Source: an uncultured Ruminococcus sp. (lineage in GTDB: Bacteria; Bacillota; Clostridia; Oscillospirales; Ruminococcaceae). From it: a DNA stretch of 64,000 nucleotides. The position numbers and the translations under genes were made by a program. The notes under the pieces were generated by a model. That model saw only the letters and a list, made by a program, of their open reading frames with translations, was not told where the DNA came from and did not search any database. Below, in pieces: positions 19,755 to 28,575 of the stretch. The stretch is taken from NCBI GenBank assembly GCA_947624255.1, contig CANQJO010000004.1, forward strand, positions 62,001-126,000, written 5' to 3'. How positions within the stretch are numbered: position 1 is the first letter of the stretch; each line of letters begins with the position of its first letter.

Positions 19755-21084
19755 TTGTATTCTCCTTTCCGAATGAATCAACGATCTCCTGCTCCTCGAG
19801 AGCGTTCATCATTTTATCAAAATATGCCGCATCAAAGTTGCCGGTAAACTTATCATCAAGAGCTATCTCTGTCTCATTGCCTGTATCCATATCACGGAGT
19901 CTTGCCTTATTCTCTGACAGCTCGTTATCTCCCAATACCATTGTAAACGATGCTTTGATCTTGTTTGCATATTTCATCTGAGCTTTCAAACCACGTGACA
20001 TAAGGTCAAATTCAGCGTAATAGCCGTATTCTCTGAGATTTGCCGTGAGCTTCATTGCCTTTTCAAGTGCAGCATCTCCCATAGTCGCAAAATAGATATC
20101 GCACGTTTTAGGGACAAGAAAATCGCAGTTCTGTTTCTCCATAACAAGAAGCAGACGCTCGATACCCATTCCGAATCCGAGTGCGGGAACGTGCTGTCCG
20201 CCAAGCTGTTCAATGAGTCCGTCATAGCGTCCTCCGCCGCAGACTGTTCCCTGTGCGCCGATCTCTGTGGTCACAAACTCAAAGACAGTTTTTGTATAGT
20301 AATCAAGACCTCTTACTATCTTAGGGTCCACCTCGTATTCTATTCCGAGTGCCGTCAAATTGCCTTTCAGCTTTTCAAAATGGGTCTTACATTCATCGCA
20401 CAAATAATCAATGATGACAGGAGCATCTTCCGATATTTTCCGACAGATCGGACTTTTGCAGTCCAGTATTCTCATAGGATTCCTTTCAAGACGATCATGA
20501 CACGTTTCACAAAGCTCGTCTTTACGGCTCTCAAAATATGTGCGCAGTGCCCCGTGATATTTTTCACGGCAAACAGGACAGCCTATGGAATTTATTCTGA
20601 GCTTGATATTCTTCAAGCCGAGTCTTGTAAGAATGGTATTTGCAAGAGAGATGACCTCTGCATCAGCCGAGGGCTCGGGACTTCCGGCAAGCTCGCAGCC
20701 GAACTGGTGAAATTCACGCAGTCTGCCCGCCTGCGGACGTTCATGACGGAAACATGAGAGAATATAAAACACTCTCTGCGGAAGAGCCTCATTAAGAAGA
20801 CCATTCTGGAGCATCGCACGTATAGTACCGGCTGTGCCCTCGGGACGCAGCGTAAACTTAGTCTCTTTAGCCATGACCGTGTACATTTCTTTCTGTACTA
20901 CATCGGTAGTTTCACCGACAGAGCGGAGAAAAAGCTCGGTATTTTCAAATGTTGGCACTCTAATCTCGCCGAAACCGAAGCTCTCAGCAGTTTCACGTGC
21001 GATTTTTTCAACAGTGCACCATTTATGAACATTTTTGGGAACAACGTCTTCCGTACCGTTCGGACGTTTTATATCAATAGCCAT
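19747..21084 (-). CDS. hisS: Histidyl-tRNA synthetase
   Basis: A 445-residue class II synthetase for tRNA-His. Motifs include RPEGTAGTIRA, the histidine-binding VRGLDYYTKTVFEF and the C-terminal anticodon-binding domain. A Cys-rich insert (GCPVCREKY, CETC, CDEC) suggests a structural metal site, as in other Firmicute enzymes. Only 60 bp separate it from mgsA and these contain a hairpin but no promoter, so expression must come from read-through or a promoter further upstream. No T-box leader fits in this gap. Confidence 0.97.
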   Translation of the reverse strand: MAIDIKRPNGTEDVVPKNVHKWCTVEKIARETAESFGFGEIRVPTFENTELFLRSVGETTDVVQKEMYTVMAKETKFTLRPEGTAGTIRAMLQNGLLNEALPQRVFYILSCFRHERPQAGRLREFHQFGCELAGSPEPSADAEVISLANTILTRLGLKNIKLRINSIGCPVCREKYHGALRTYFESRKDELCETCHDRLERNPMRILDCKSPICRKISEDAPVIIDYLCDECKTHFEKLKGNLTALGIEYEVDPKIVRGLDYYTKTVFEFVTTEIGAQGTVCGGGRYDGLIEQLGGQHVPALGFGMGIERLLLVMEKQNCDFLVPKTCDIYFATMGDAALEKAMKLTANLREYGYYAEFDLMSRGLKAQMKYANKIKASFTMVLGDNELSENKARLRDMDTGNETEIALDDKFTGNFDAAYFDKMMNALEEQEIVDSFGKENTNG

Positions 21085-21115
21085 AAGATCAGCCTTTCAT
21101 TTTTTTTGGCAAGAA

Positions 21116-21139
21116 AATTGTCCCTGAAAAGGGACAATT
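21116..21139 (-). terminator. Hairpin between mgsA and hisS
   Basis: A 9-bp perfect stem (21116-21124 with 21131-21139), 6-nt loop, followed on the minus strand by TTCTT. It looks like a weak terminator, yet hisS begins about 30 bp later without its own promoter, so it may act as an attenuator. Confidence 0.6.
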
Positions 21140-21144
21140 GAACA

Positions 21145-21546
21145 TCAGATGCTCGGTGTACCGACTTCACGCCAGTCAAGGTCTCCTCTTTCAAGAGCAA
21201 GAATAAGTGCTTCGGCTGTAGCGATATTTGTTGCTACAGGAACATTGTGAACATCACAAAGTCTGAGAAGATTCATTCCGTGAACATCAGTAGCTTTTGG
21301 ATTGATCGGATCTCTGAAAAAAAGGAGCACATCCACCTCGTTGCATGAAAGAAGTGCAAGGATCTGTTCAGCACCGCCCTGACCGCTGAGATATTTCTTA
21401 ATAGGCAGACCGGTCGCTTCACTGACCTGTTTTCCTGTAGTATTGGTAGCTATAAGCGAATGTTTTGACAAAATTCCGCAGTACGCACTGCAAAACTGAA
21501 CCATAAGCTCTTTTTTTGCATCGTGCGCAATAAGGGCAATCTTCAT
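21145..21546 (-). CDS. mgsA: Methylglyoxal synthase
   Basis: A 133-residue cytoplasmic enzyme converting dihydroxyacetone phosphate to methylglyoxal and phosphate, the glycolysis bypass. Family features are MKIALIAHDAKKELM, TNTTGKQV, the catalytic-site GQGGAEQ and FFRDPINPK, and the C-terminal PVATNIATAEALI. The ATG at 21546 follows AGGAAG. It lies downstream of the minD-like gene; linkage of mgsA to min genes is common in Clostridia. Confidence 0.95.
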   Translation of the reverse strand: MKIALIAHDAKKELMVQFCSAYCGILSKHSLIATNTTGKQVSEATGLPIKKYLSGQGGAEQILALLSCNEVDVLLFFRDPINPKATDVHGMNLLRLCDVHNVPVATNIATAEALILALERGDLDWREVGTPSI

Positions 21547-21638
21547 AATTAACTTCCTTTCTCCGTTTTGCGGAATGATCCTCGGAGCGAAAAGCTCCTG
21601 TGACATAATAGTCCGGATCAAAACAGATCAAAATATTA

Positions 21639-22373
21639 TCAGTTATTAAATGTAAGCGGAACAAAATCTCCGTCAAGCCGCTTTGCGATCGCGTCAAATG
21701 CTCTCAGAGCCTCTGAGTCGGTGGGGATAGGATTGCCCTTTCCGGTAGCAACAGTCATCTTGAAATCATCGGGAATAACACCGATAAGCTGGACACCCAC
21801 CTTATCAATGATCTCATCAAGATTTGCAACGAGCGAATCACCTATAACTTTTTTGCTGACCTTGTTGATAATAAGCCGCTGGCTCTTGTTTCCTCTGTTG
21901 TAGAATTCATCCGACATAAGGCTTGCATCACGGATGCAGACCTGATCCGGAGTTGATACGACAAGGATAAGGTTAGCCTGTTCAACGATATCAAATACAT
22001 GAGAGTTGATTCCTGCTCCGGTGTCGATTATTATGTACTCGAAGTACTTTTTGATCGAACGGCAGATATCAACGATCTGTTCGGCAGTAACAGAGGTGAG
22101 CGTTTTGGGCGCACTGAGAAGATTAAGGTTACTTGCCATAGGAACATGAGAAACCGCCTCAAGAACCTTCTTTTTGCCGCTGAGAACATCTCCGAGATCA
22201 CACTGGATACTGTTTTCCATACCAAACATGATATCGAGGCATCTCAGACCGAAGTCAAGCTCAATGATAAGAGTTCTGTGTCCCTGTTTTGCAAGGGTAT
22301 AGCCCAGACCGGCACATATAGTTGATTTTCCTGTACCGCCTTTTCCTGATGTAACAGCAATTATTTTCGACAT
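21639..22373 (-). CDS. minD: MinD-like ATPase without the membrane-targeting tail
   Basis: A 244-residue P-loop ATPase of the MinD/ParA family with a deviant Walker A (KGGTGKST, residues 10-17), DFGLRCLDIM and IIIDTGAG. MinD recruits MinC to the membrane to block division near poles. The protein ends at GDFVPLTFNN; the amphipathic C-terminal helix by which canonical MinD binds membrane is missing, and no frame continues it. No minC or minE is in the window. Septum-site MinD is the best call, but a cargo-positioning ParA/MinD relative is possible. Confidence 0.8.
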   Translation of the reverse strand: MSKIIAVTSGKGGTGKSTICAGLGYTLAKQGHRTLIIELDFGLRCLDIMFGMENSIQCDLGDVLSGKKKVLEAVSHVPMASNLNLLSAPKTLTSVTAEQIVDICRSIKKYFEYIIIDTGAGINSHVFDIVEQANLILVVSTPDQVCIRDASLMSDEFYNRGNKSQRLIINKVSKKVIGDSLVANLDEIIDKVGVQLIGVIPDDFKMTVATGKGNPIPTDSEALRAFDAIAKRLDGDFVPLTFNN

Positions 22374-22468
22374 TTTATTTCCTTTCCGATATCCTAAAGC
22401 CCGAGCAGCCGATCAAGCTGCGGAGGTCATCGGACTCTTAATTGATCGTAATATAATCTTTAATATAT

Positions 22469-22497
22469 AGTATAACACAAATTCCGTCCAATGTCAA
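22469..22497 (-). promoter_or_regulatory. sigma-A promoter of the minD-like gene
   Basis: Minus strand TTGACA (22492-22497), a 17-bp spacer and TATACT (22469-22474). Leader of about 90 nt. The 22374-22611 gap holds nothing else clear; no obvious terminator follows the ABC exporter genes. Confidence 0.8.
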
Positions 22498-22611
22498 AGG
22501 TGTTTTTTGTACAAAAAATAAAATTGTGCAATCTAATGCTTTTTAATACAGATTATTGTATATATCTCACAAAACATATTGTAAATTTTTCAAGCAGCAA
22601 AGTCAAAACAA

Positions 22612-24351
22612 TTACGTTGCAAATTGACTATTGTACATTTTTGCATAGAAGCCGTTATGTTTCATAAGTTGGGCATGATCTCCCTGCTCCACGATATTTC
22701 CGTTATTCATGACCAGTATCATATCAGAATTTTTTATTGTGGAGAGCCGATGTGCTATGACAAAGCTCGTTCTGCCCTCCATCAGCTTAGCAAAGGCTTT
22801 CTGTACACGATGCTCAGTCCGCAGATCTATAGAGCTTGTCGCTTCATCAAGTATCAGCATAGGAGGATCCGTCAGCATGATCCTTGCAATGCAGATAAGC
22901 TGCCGCTGTCCCTGAGAAAGACCGCTGTCCTCGCTGATAACAGTATCATAACCTTTGGGAAGACGCTTTATGAAACCATGAGCATACACCGCTTTCGCAG
23001 CAGCAGCTATCTCCTCACGTGAGGCATCAGGCTTGCCGTATGCGATATTCTCCGCAACAGTGCCGGTAAATACCCATGTATCCTGAAGCACCATTCCAAA
23101 GCAGTTTCTTAAACTGTCTCTTGTGATATCCATGATATTTTTTCCCGAGATCTCTATGCTTCCGCTGTCGATATCGTAAAATCTCAGAAGAAGATTTATG
23201 ATCGTCGATTTTCCGCAGCCGGTAGGTCCGACTATGGCGATGCGTTCTCCGCTGTGAACATCAAGGCTGAAATCCTGTATCAGCTTTAAAGCAGGATCAT
23301 AGGAGAAATTCACATGACTGAAACGCAGCTCTCCGGTACAGTCTGTCAGTGTCTCCTTGTCGGAGTCATCACTGACCTCCTCAGCATCAAGGACATCAAA
23401 AACACGTCCCGCTGATGCAACGGCATTCTGTAGTTCTGCGAAAACTCCTGATATTTCATTGAACGGCTTTGTGTACTGATTTGAATATGCAAGGAAACTT
23501 GAAAGCTTTCCTACTGATATTTTTCCCAAAAAGCCTGCATAGCCGACTGCTCCGAGCGCTCCGAGAAGTCCGACAGCAGCGTATATCAGTCCATTTACAA
23601 AGCGTGTCGTGGGATTCGTCATAGAGCTGAAAAATGTTGCCTTAACGCCGATCTTTCCATACTCTCTGTTGATCTCTGCAAAACGCCGGGCAGCACGTTC
23701 TTCATATACAAAAGCCTTCACAAGTTTCTGATTCCCGACCATTTCCTCGGCAAGACCTACCATATCACCTCTGAGCTTTGACTGCATCATGTACGAATCA
23801 TGAGATGCTTTTGTAATTTTTGCAGCTGCCAAAAAGGACAGCGGAGTCATTGCGACCACAACAAGCGCAATTTTGATATTTATGGTCATCATAAAAACAA
23901 GCGTTCCGATTATCGTTATTATGCCGCTGAAAAATTGTGTAAACCCTTGAAGCAGTCCATCGGAAACGATCTCAATGTCATTGATGACACGGCTTGTAAG
24001 CTCTCCTTTTGTTCTGCTGTCGATATACCGAAGAGGCACTCTTTCGAGTTTGCTGAAAATATCGGCTCTCAGGTCACGGACGGTAAAAAATGCGAGTTTA
24101 TTGGTACACAGACTCATGAGCCACTGAAAAAGTGTGCTTGCAGCCACGATCACTGCAAGAGCAGCAGCCGTTTTACCGAGCCTGTCAAAATCCACATTAT
24201 TTTTTCCGATACAGCAATCGACCGCATCTCCGATAAATATCGGAACCATCAATGAAAGTGAAACTCCAAGAACAGCAAACACCACTGTCATCACAAAATA
24301 TCCGATATAAGGGCGTGCATAGGAAAATACACGTTTAAGAGTATTAAACAT
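22612..24351 (-). CDS. ABC exporter half-transporter, canonical Walker B subunit
   Basis: A 579-residue membrane-ATPase fusion: six membrane helices (to about residue 310), then a nucleotide-binding domain. Walker A GPTGCGKST (near 379), Walker B LILDEATSSID with the catalytic Glu (near 503), and switch His in IAHRLST (near 533). The signature is changed to LSQGQ (near 480). With the partner gene it makes one intact and one degenerate ATP site, as in BmrCD- or TmrAB-type multidrug/lipid exporters. Overlaps the partner by 8 bp. Substrate unknown. Confidence 0.92.
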   Translation of the reverse strand: MFNTLKRVFSYARPYIGYFVMTVVFAVLGVSLSLMVPIFIGDAVDCCIGKNNVDFDRLGKTAAALAVIVAASTLFQWLMSLCTNKLAFFTVRDLRADIFSKLERVPLRYIDSRTKGELTSRVINDIEIVSDGLLQGFTQFFSGIITIIGTLVFMMTINIKIALVVVAMTPLSFLAAAKITKASHDSYMMQSKLRGDMVGLAEEMVGNQKLVKAFVYEERAARRFAEINREYGKIGVKATFFSSMTNPTTRFVNGLIYAAVGLLGALGAVGYAGFLGKISVGKLSSFLAYSNQYTKPFNEISGVFAELQNAVASAGRVFDVLDAEEVSDDSDKETLTDCTGELRFSHVNFSYDPALKLIQDFSLDVHSGERIAIVGPTGCGKSTIINLLLRFYDIDSGSIEISGKNIMDITRDSLRNCFGMVLQDTWVFTGTVAENIAYGKPDASREEIAAAAKAVYAHGFIKRLPKGYDTVISEDSGLSQGQRQLICIARIMLTDPPMLILDEATSSIDLRTEHRVQKAFAKLMEGRTSFVIAHRLSTIKNSDMILVMNNGNIVEQGDHAQLMKHNGFYAKMYNSQFAT

Positions 24352-26074
24352 TTTTTTCCCCTTCCCTTTCGCTCATCTGTGAGCAATATATCTCATTATA
24401 GACCTCACAGCTTTCAAGAAGACGGTCATGCGTACCGATGCCCACAGCCTCTCCTTCTTCCATAACGATTATTTTTTCTGCATCTTTAAGTGATGTCGTT
24501 CTCTGCGAGATCATAACCACCGTCATTCCCGGAAAATCATTTTTCAGTGCTTTTCTCAGTGCAAGATCTGTAGCATAGTCAAGCGCACTTGTAGAATCAT
24601 CAAGTATAAGTATTTCGGGAGTATTCACAAGGGCACGTGCGATCGAAAGTCTTTGCTTCTGACCGCCTGAAAAATTCTTTCCGCCTTGTGACACCTGCGT
24701 ATCAAGCCCTTTAGGGAGCTTTTCGACAAACTCCCATGCCTGAGCAGTTTTCAGTGCGGATATTATTTCCTCGTCCGAAGCATTTTCACTGCGCCATTTC
24801 ATATTTTCACGAAGCGTTCCCGAAAAAAGTACCGCTTTCTGCGGAACGACTCCTACTCTCCTGCGCAGGAGATCCTGACGCATATTGTAGACATTCTCGC
24901 CGTTTACAAGCACCTCTCCGGAAGTCGCCTTGTAGAATCCGGGAATAAGATTCGCTATGGTAGATTTGCCGCTTCCCGTACCGCCGATTATCCCAAGCGT
25001 TTCTCCCCTGTTCAGCGAAAATGAAATGTTCCTCACAGAGCTGTCTCCTGCTGATTCGTATGCGAATGAAACATTCCTGAACTCGATGATCTTTCCGTCA
25101 CCGGAATCCATAGCCGATTTGCCGTCTTCCTCCGGAGCAAGCTCAAAGACTTCGCATATGCGGTTTGCCGATGCAAATGCTTTTGTGAAAATAACTATAA
25201 GATTTGCCAGAACTACAAGCGCAAGAAGTATCTGTGTCATGTAGTTGACGAATGCAGTAAGCTCTCCCTGAGTGAGCGCTCCGGTATTTATTCGTACTCC
25301 TCCGAACCTGATTATTGCGACTATCCCAAGATTCATGACCATAAATGCTGCCGGATTGAGTATTGCCGAGATCTTTCCCACCGCCACAGAGGAGGAGGCG
25401 ATATCATCTACAGCCTCACTGAATTCATTGATCTCCTCCTGCTGACGTGAAAACGCCCTAATAACACGAGCTCCTTCAAGATTTTCACGTGTGAGCATGG
25501 CGGCTTTGTCAAGACACTGCTGAGTTTTTTTGTACATGGGAATAGTCTTCCGCATGATAACAAAAATTATAAGTGAAATAAGCGGTGCTGCGGTAAAAAA
25601 GATAAGTGAAAGTTTCAGATCGATAGTGACTGCCATGACCGCCGCCCCTATCACAAGAAACGGAGCACGTACCGCAAGGCGTATAAACATATTTACACCG
25701 TTCTGAACAGTGCTTGAATCATTTGTAAGCCTGTTTACCAGCGATGACGCACCTATCCTGTCAATGCCGCTGTAGGATAGTGTATTGATGTGATCGTACA
25801 TTGCAGTGCGGAGCTCTGTACCAAAGCCGTATGCGCATTTTGCAGCAAGAAACTGACAGGTCAGAGCAAAGCCGAGTCCGCATACACCGAGTAGAACGAT
25901 CAAACCGCATCGTTTAATAATATACGGAACGTCTCCGCTGGCGATCCCGTTATCAATGATATCTGCCATGACAAGCGGCACTATCAACTCAAAAACAGCC
26001 TCTAAAAGCTTGAAGAACGGTCCAAATATGAGTTCCTTTTTATAATTGTGCAGGTATTTCAGAAGCCTTTTCAT
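24344..26074 (-). CDS. ABC exporter half-transporter, degenerate ATP-site subunit
   Basis: A 576-residue membrane-ATPase fusion paired with the next gene. Walker A is GGTGSGKST (near 366) and the signature FSGGQ is normal (near 470). Walker B reads LILDDSTSALD, with Asp in place of the catalytic Glu (near 491), and the switch His is Gln (SQRTTSL, near 522). This subunit therefore supplies the non-hydrolysing Walker site and the good signature for the partner. Six membrane segments at the N-terminus. Lies 21 bp downstream of the UDP-sugar pyrophosphorylase gene. Confidence 0.92.
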   Translation of the reverse strand: MKRLLKYLHNYKKELIFGPFFKLLEAVFELIVPLVMADIIDNGIASGDVPYIIKRCGLIVLLGVCGLGFALTCQFLAAKCAYGFGTELRTAMYDHINTLSYSGIDRIGASSLVNRLTNDSSTVQNGVNMFIRLAVRAPFLVIGAAVMAVTIDLKLSLIFFTAAPLISLIIFVIMRKTIPMYKKTQQCLDKAAMLTRENLEGARVIRAFSRQQEEINEFSEAVDDIASSSVAVGKISAILNPAAFMVMNLGIVAIIRFGGVRINTGALTQGELTAFVNYMTQILLALVVLANLIVIFTKAFASANRICEVFELAPEEDGKSAMDSGDGKIIEFRNVSFAYESAGDSSVRNISFSLNRGETLGIIGGTGSGKSTIANLIPGFYKATSGEVLVNGENVYNMRQDLLRRRVGVVPQKAVLFSGTLRENMKWRSENASDEEIISALKTAQAWEFVEKLPKGLDTQVSQGGKNFSGGQKQRLSIARALVNTPEILILDDSTSALDYATDLALRKALKNDFPGMTVVMISQRTTSLKDAEKIIVMEEGEAVGIGTHDRLLESCEVYNEIYCSQMSEREGEKNV

Positions 26075-26095
26075 ATACTCTCCACGCAGCAGCGA

Positions 26096-27328
26096 TCATA
26101 AATCTACACCATTCTTTTTCAGAAGATCTCTCGCAGAATCCACTGAATCGACACCCGTGGAATTTTTTACCGGTGCAAACTCTCTGTCACGGACAACCTC
26201 GTATGCAAGACAGCTGTCCTGCATATGGATCATGTCAAGAACGAGCGTTTCAAACTTGCAGCCGTTTATCTCCTCCGGCGTAACAAGCTCTCCGTTTTCA
26301 TCCATGCAGGGGATCTTTTTCTCAACTATGTGAACAGGCATCTTCTGTATGCTTATTTCTTCAAGCTTTTTGACATTGAAGAGGTAGTTGAGTATAACAC
26401 CGTATCTGTAAGCAAGCTCGCCGTTATCATCAAGGAGTGTACGCATCTCTTCGGTCATTTCGTAGTACTCCACGATAGAGGGTCTGCCGTCCTCAAGGCA
26501 GAGCACACCCACACGTTCATCGGGTGCTGCTTTGCTGACGACCTTACTGCCTGACTGCATCTGTGACTCTATAACAGCTCCTATAAACTCAGGATCTGCA
26601 ATACGCTGAAGAACATTATCAACAGCAAAAACATTGATCCACTCAACACCTGTATCTTTGATCTTACGAAGAAGTCCTGCACGTGCAAAGGATGAAAACC
26701 AGCCTCCGTTGCCATTTGGTGACGTAGAGATCGTGTATTTGTTTTCCATAAGGATCTTACCCTGAAAATCAACAGACGGAGCCATATCCTGAATAAAAAA
26801 TTCTATATAATCACTGTTATAGCCGAAATAATTTTTTTCATTAAAAAAGTTTACAGTATCTGCATTGTTTTTCTCACTGGTCATAATATAAAGAGGGATC
26901 CATTTGCCCGATCTCTTTACAACATCAATGAGGTTATTTATAAGACATTCAAAGATATAGAGCTCACGTGTCACACCGATATTGAACATACCCTTTGGTT
27001 TATCGAAACCAAGCCGTGTCCCCTGTCCCCCTGCAAGAAGCACAGCGGCGACCTTGCCTGCCTTTATAGCCTCAATGCCTTTTCGGGAGTACAGTTCACC
27101 ATTTTTATCAATATCGCTGACAGTCACCGCACTCATAGGTTGGATAACTCCACGCTCGCTTGCAGGATCGTCTGATCGTGTGAAAGTGTCAAGAACAGAA
27201 AAATCTATGATCTCGATCTGATTCAGGAGTTGTGATCTTTCCGATTCTGATAGTACGTCCCAGTATTGCAGAAGATGCTCTTGATGATACTTTTCAAGAA
27301 GCTGTTTTGCATTTTCAAATGTTATCAT
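26096..27328 (-). CDS. UTP-dependent sugar-1-phosphate uridylyltransferase (UDPGP/UAP family)
   Basis: A 410-residue enzyme that makes a UDP-sugar and pyrophosphate from UTP and a sugar 1-phosphate. The nucleotide-binding motif is LLAGGQGTRLGFDKPKG (near residues 96-112), typical of eukaryote-like UDP-N-acetylhexosamine and UDP-glucose pyrophosphorylases, distinct from GlmU and GalU. FAVDNVLQRIADP and a GNGGWF loop support this. Substrate (N-acetylglucosamine, N-acetylgalactosamine or glucose phosphate) cannot be fixed by eye. Likely first gene of an operon with the ABC exporter pair. Confidence 0.88.
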   Translation of the reverse strand: MITFENAKQLLEKYHQEHLLQYWDVLSESERSQLLNQIEIIDFSVLDTFTRSDDPASERGVIQPMSAVTVSDIDKNGELYSRKGIEAIKAGKVAAVLLAGGQGTRLGFDKPKGMFNIGVTRELYIFECLINNLIDVVKRSGKWIPLYIMTSEKNNADTVNFFNEKNYFGYNSDYIEFFIQDMAPSVDFQGKILMENKYTISTSPNGNGGWFSSFARAGLLRKIKDTGVEWINVFAVDNVLQRIADPEFIGAVIESQMQSGSKVVSKAAPDERVGVLCLEDGRPSIVEYYEMTEEMRTLLDDNGELAYRYGVILNYLFNVKKLEEISIQKMPVHIVEKKIPCMDENGELVTPEEINGCKFETLVLDMIHMQDSCLAYEVVRDREFAPVKNSTGVDSVDSARDLLKKNGVDL

Positions 27329-27360
27329 AATTTCTCCTCCTCAGAGATGTATCATTTATA

Positions 27361-27389
27361 TTATTGTACCATACATAACAAAATATGTC
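27361..27389 (-). promoter_or_regulatory. sigma-A promoter of the pyrophosphorylase-ABC operon
   Basis: Minus strand TTGACA (27384-27389), 17 bp, TACAAT (27361-27366). A GAGGAGGAG ribosome site precedes the start codon. Confidence 0.8.
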
Positions 27390-27464
27390 AATTATTATCG
27401 AAAAAATTAGCTGATTTCAAAGATTTTCCGGGAATAAAGATCAAGCCGGACAGCCTATAAAAGT

Positions 27465-27493
27465 AAAACTCCCATACAATGTACAGGAGTTTT
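27465..27493 (-). terminator. Terminator of tRNA-Pro
   Basis: An 8-bp stem AAAACTCC/GGAGTTTT (27465-27472 with 27486-27493) followed on the minus strand by a T-rich stretch. Confidence 0.7.
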
Positions 27494-27510
27494 GTATGCT
27501 GACCGCATAC

Positions 27511-27586
27511 TGGTCTGAGTGACGGGACTTGAACCCACGGCCTCTACCACCCCAAGGTAGCGCGCTACCAACTGCGCCACACCCAG
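27511..27586 (-). tRNA. tRNA-Pro (anticodon GGG)
   Basis: A 76-nt cloverleaf on the minus strand including an encoded CCA end (27511-27513). The acceptor stem pairs CTGGGTG with CACTCAG, the anticodon stem is CTACC/GGTAG, and the 7-nt loop TTGGGGT gives anticodon GGG at loop positions 3-5, read by CCC and CCU. The T arm contains GTTCAAGTC. It has its own promoter and terminator. Confidence 0.96.
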
Positions 27587-27612
27587 ATGAACCATCGCAA
27601 TCAACAAAATAT

Positions 27613-27641
27613 ATTATATCACCTTAAAACTGATTTGTCAA
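27613..27641 (-). promoter_or_regulatory. sigma-A promoter of tRNA-Pro
   Basis: Minus strand TTGACA (27636-27641), 17 bp, TATAAT (27613-27618), an exact consensus. Confidence 0.85.
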
Positions 27642-27721
27642 GAGTTTTTTTATAAAAATTTCTGAAAAATGTAATTTTTTCTCACGGGGAGTTTTTTGAT
27701 ATGCAGCGTCACTCAACAAAA

Positions 27722-27745
27722 CAGCGGAGAACAGGCTCTCCGCTG
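27722..27745 (-). terminator. Terminator of the aquaporin gene
   Basis: A 9-bp stem (27722-27730 with 27737-27745), 6-nt loop, followed on the minus strand by TTTTGTT. Confidence 0.8.
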
Positions 27746-27765
27746 CTTTATATCATGATACGGGA

Positions 27766-28470
27766 TCAACCCTCCGGCTGAAGGAATTTGTGAAGGAATG
27801 CAGCACCGATAGCTCCGATAAACGGACCAACGATGAATATCCAGAGCTGTGCTATAGAATCACCCAATGCAAAGAAAGCAGGTCCGATGCTTCTTGCAGG
27901 GTTTACAGATGTTCCTGTCAGACCGATTCCGAACAGGTGAACAAGAGTAAGTGTAAGACCTATGACAATTCCGCCGAATGATCCGTGATTGCCCTTTTTG
28001 GAAGTTACTCCGAGGATAGCAGTCACAAAAATGAATGTAAGGAATATCTCCACAAGAAGTCCGGCAAAAATGTTGTCATCTACACCTGCAAGAGTGTTTG
28101 CACCCATACCCCAGTCTTCGCTGCCGGCAGTCATATCCGTAATGTCTGCTACGGAAAAGATGATCCTCAGAACGATAGTTCCCAGAAAAGAACCTGCGAC
28201 CTGTGATATCATGTAGCCACCAAGCTCCACTTTACTGAGTCCGCCGTTGATGAAAACTGCAAGTGATACAGCAGGATTTACGTGACAGCCGGATACATTT
28301 CCTATGGAATATGCCATTGCCACGATAGAAAGACCGAATGCAAGAGCAGTTGCAATATAGCCGCCTCCGCTATTGCATCCTAATAGCATTGCTGTTCCGC
28401 AGCCGAGAAATACCAGCACAAATGTGCCGACAAATTCAGCTACGTACTTCTGGATCGGTGATGAATTCAT
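27766..28470 (-). CDS. aqpZ: Aquaporin (MIP family), AqpZ-like
   Basis: A 234-residue inner-membrane channel with six membrane helices and two half-helices carrying the NPA motifs (HVNPAV and SVNPARS). The predicted selectivity filter is Phe (ALAFGL), His (LVHLFG), Thr (TSVNPAR) and Arg, as in AqpZ, so water rather than glycerol is the expected substrate. It has its own consensus promoter and a GGAGG ribosome site and no obvious partners. Confidence 0.92.
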   Translation of the reverse strand: MNSSPIQKYVAEFVGTFVLVFLGCGTAMLLGCNSGGGYIATALAFGLSIVAMAYSIGNVSGCHVNPAVSLAVFINGGLSKVELGGYMISQVAGSFLGTIVLRIIFSVADITDMTAGSEDWGMGANTLAGVDDNIFAGLLVEIFLTFIFVTAILGVTSKKGNHGSFGGIVIGLTLTLVHLFGIGLTGTSVNPARSIGPAFFALGDSIAQLWIFIVGPFIGAIGAAFLHKFLQPEG

Positions 28471-28504
28471 AGTAATTCCTCCTAAGATATTTTTAGTTTA
28501 TGTA

Positions 28505-28533
28505 ATTATAACACTTTATTTTTATAATGTCAA
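28505..28533 (-). promoter_or_regulatory. sigma-A promoter of the aquaporin gene
   Basis: Minus strand TTGACA (28528-28533), 17 bp, TATAAT (28505-28510). Confidence 0.85.
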
Positions 28534-28575
28534 TATTTTCTGTAATTTTTCTTTCAATTTGTCGGATATGTAGAA

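Noticed and set aside
21085-21144. Possible T-box before hisS
   Set aside because: Only 60 bp are available and no T-box core or specifier stem is present.
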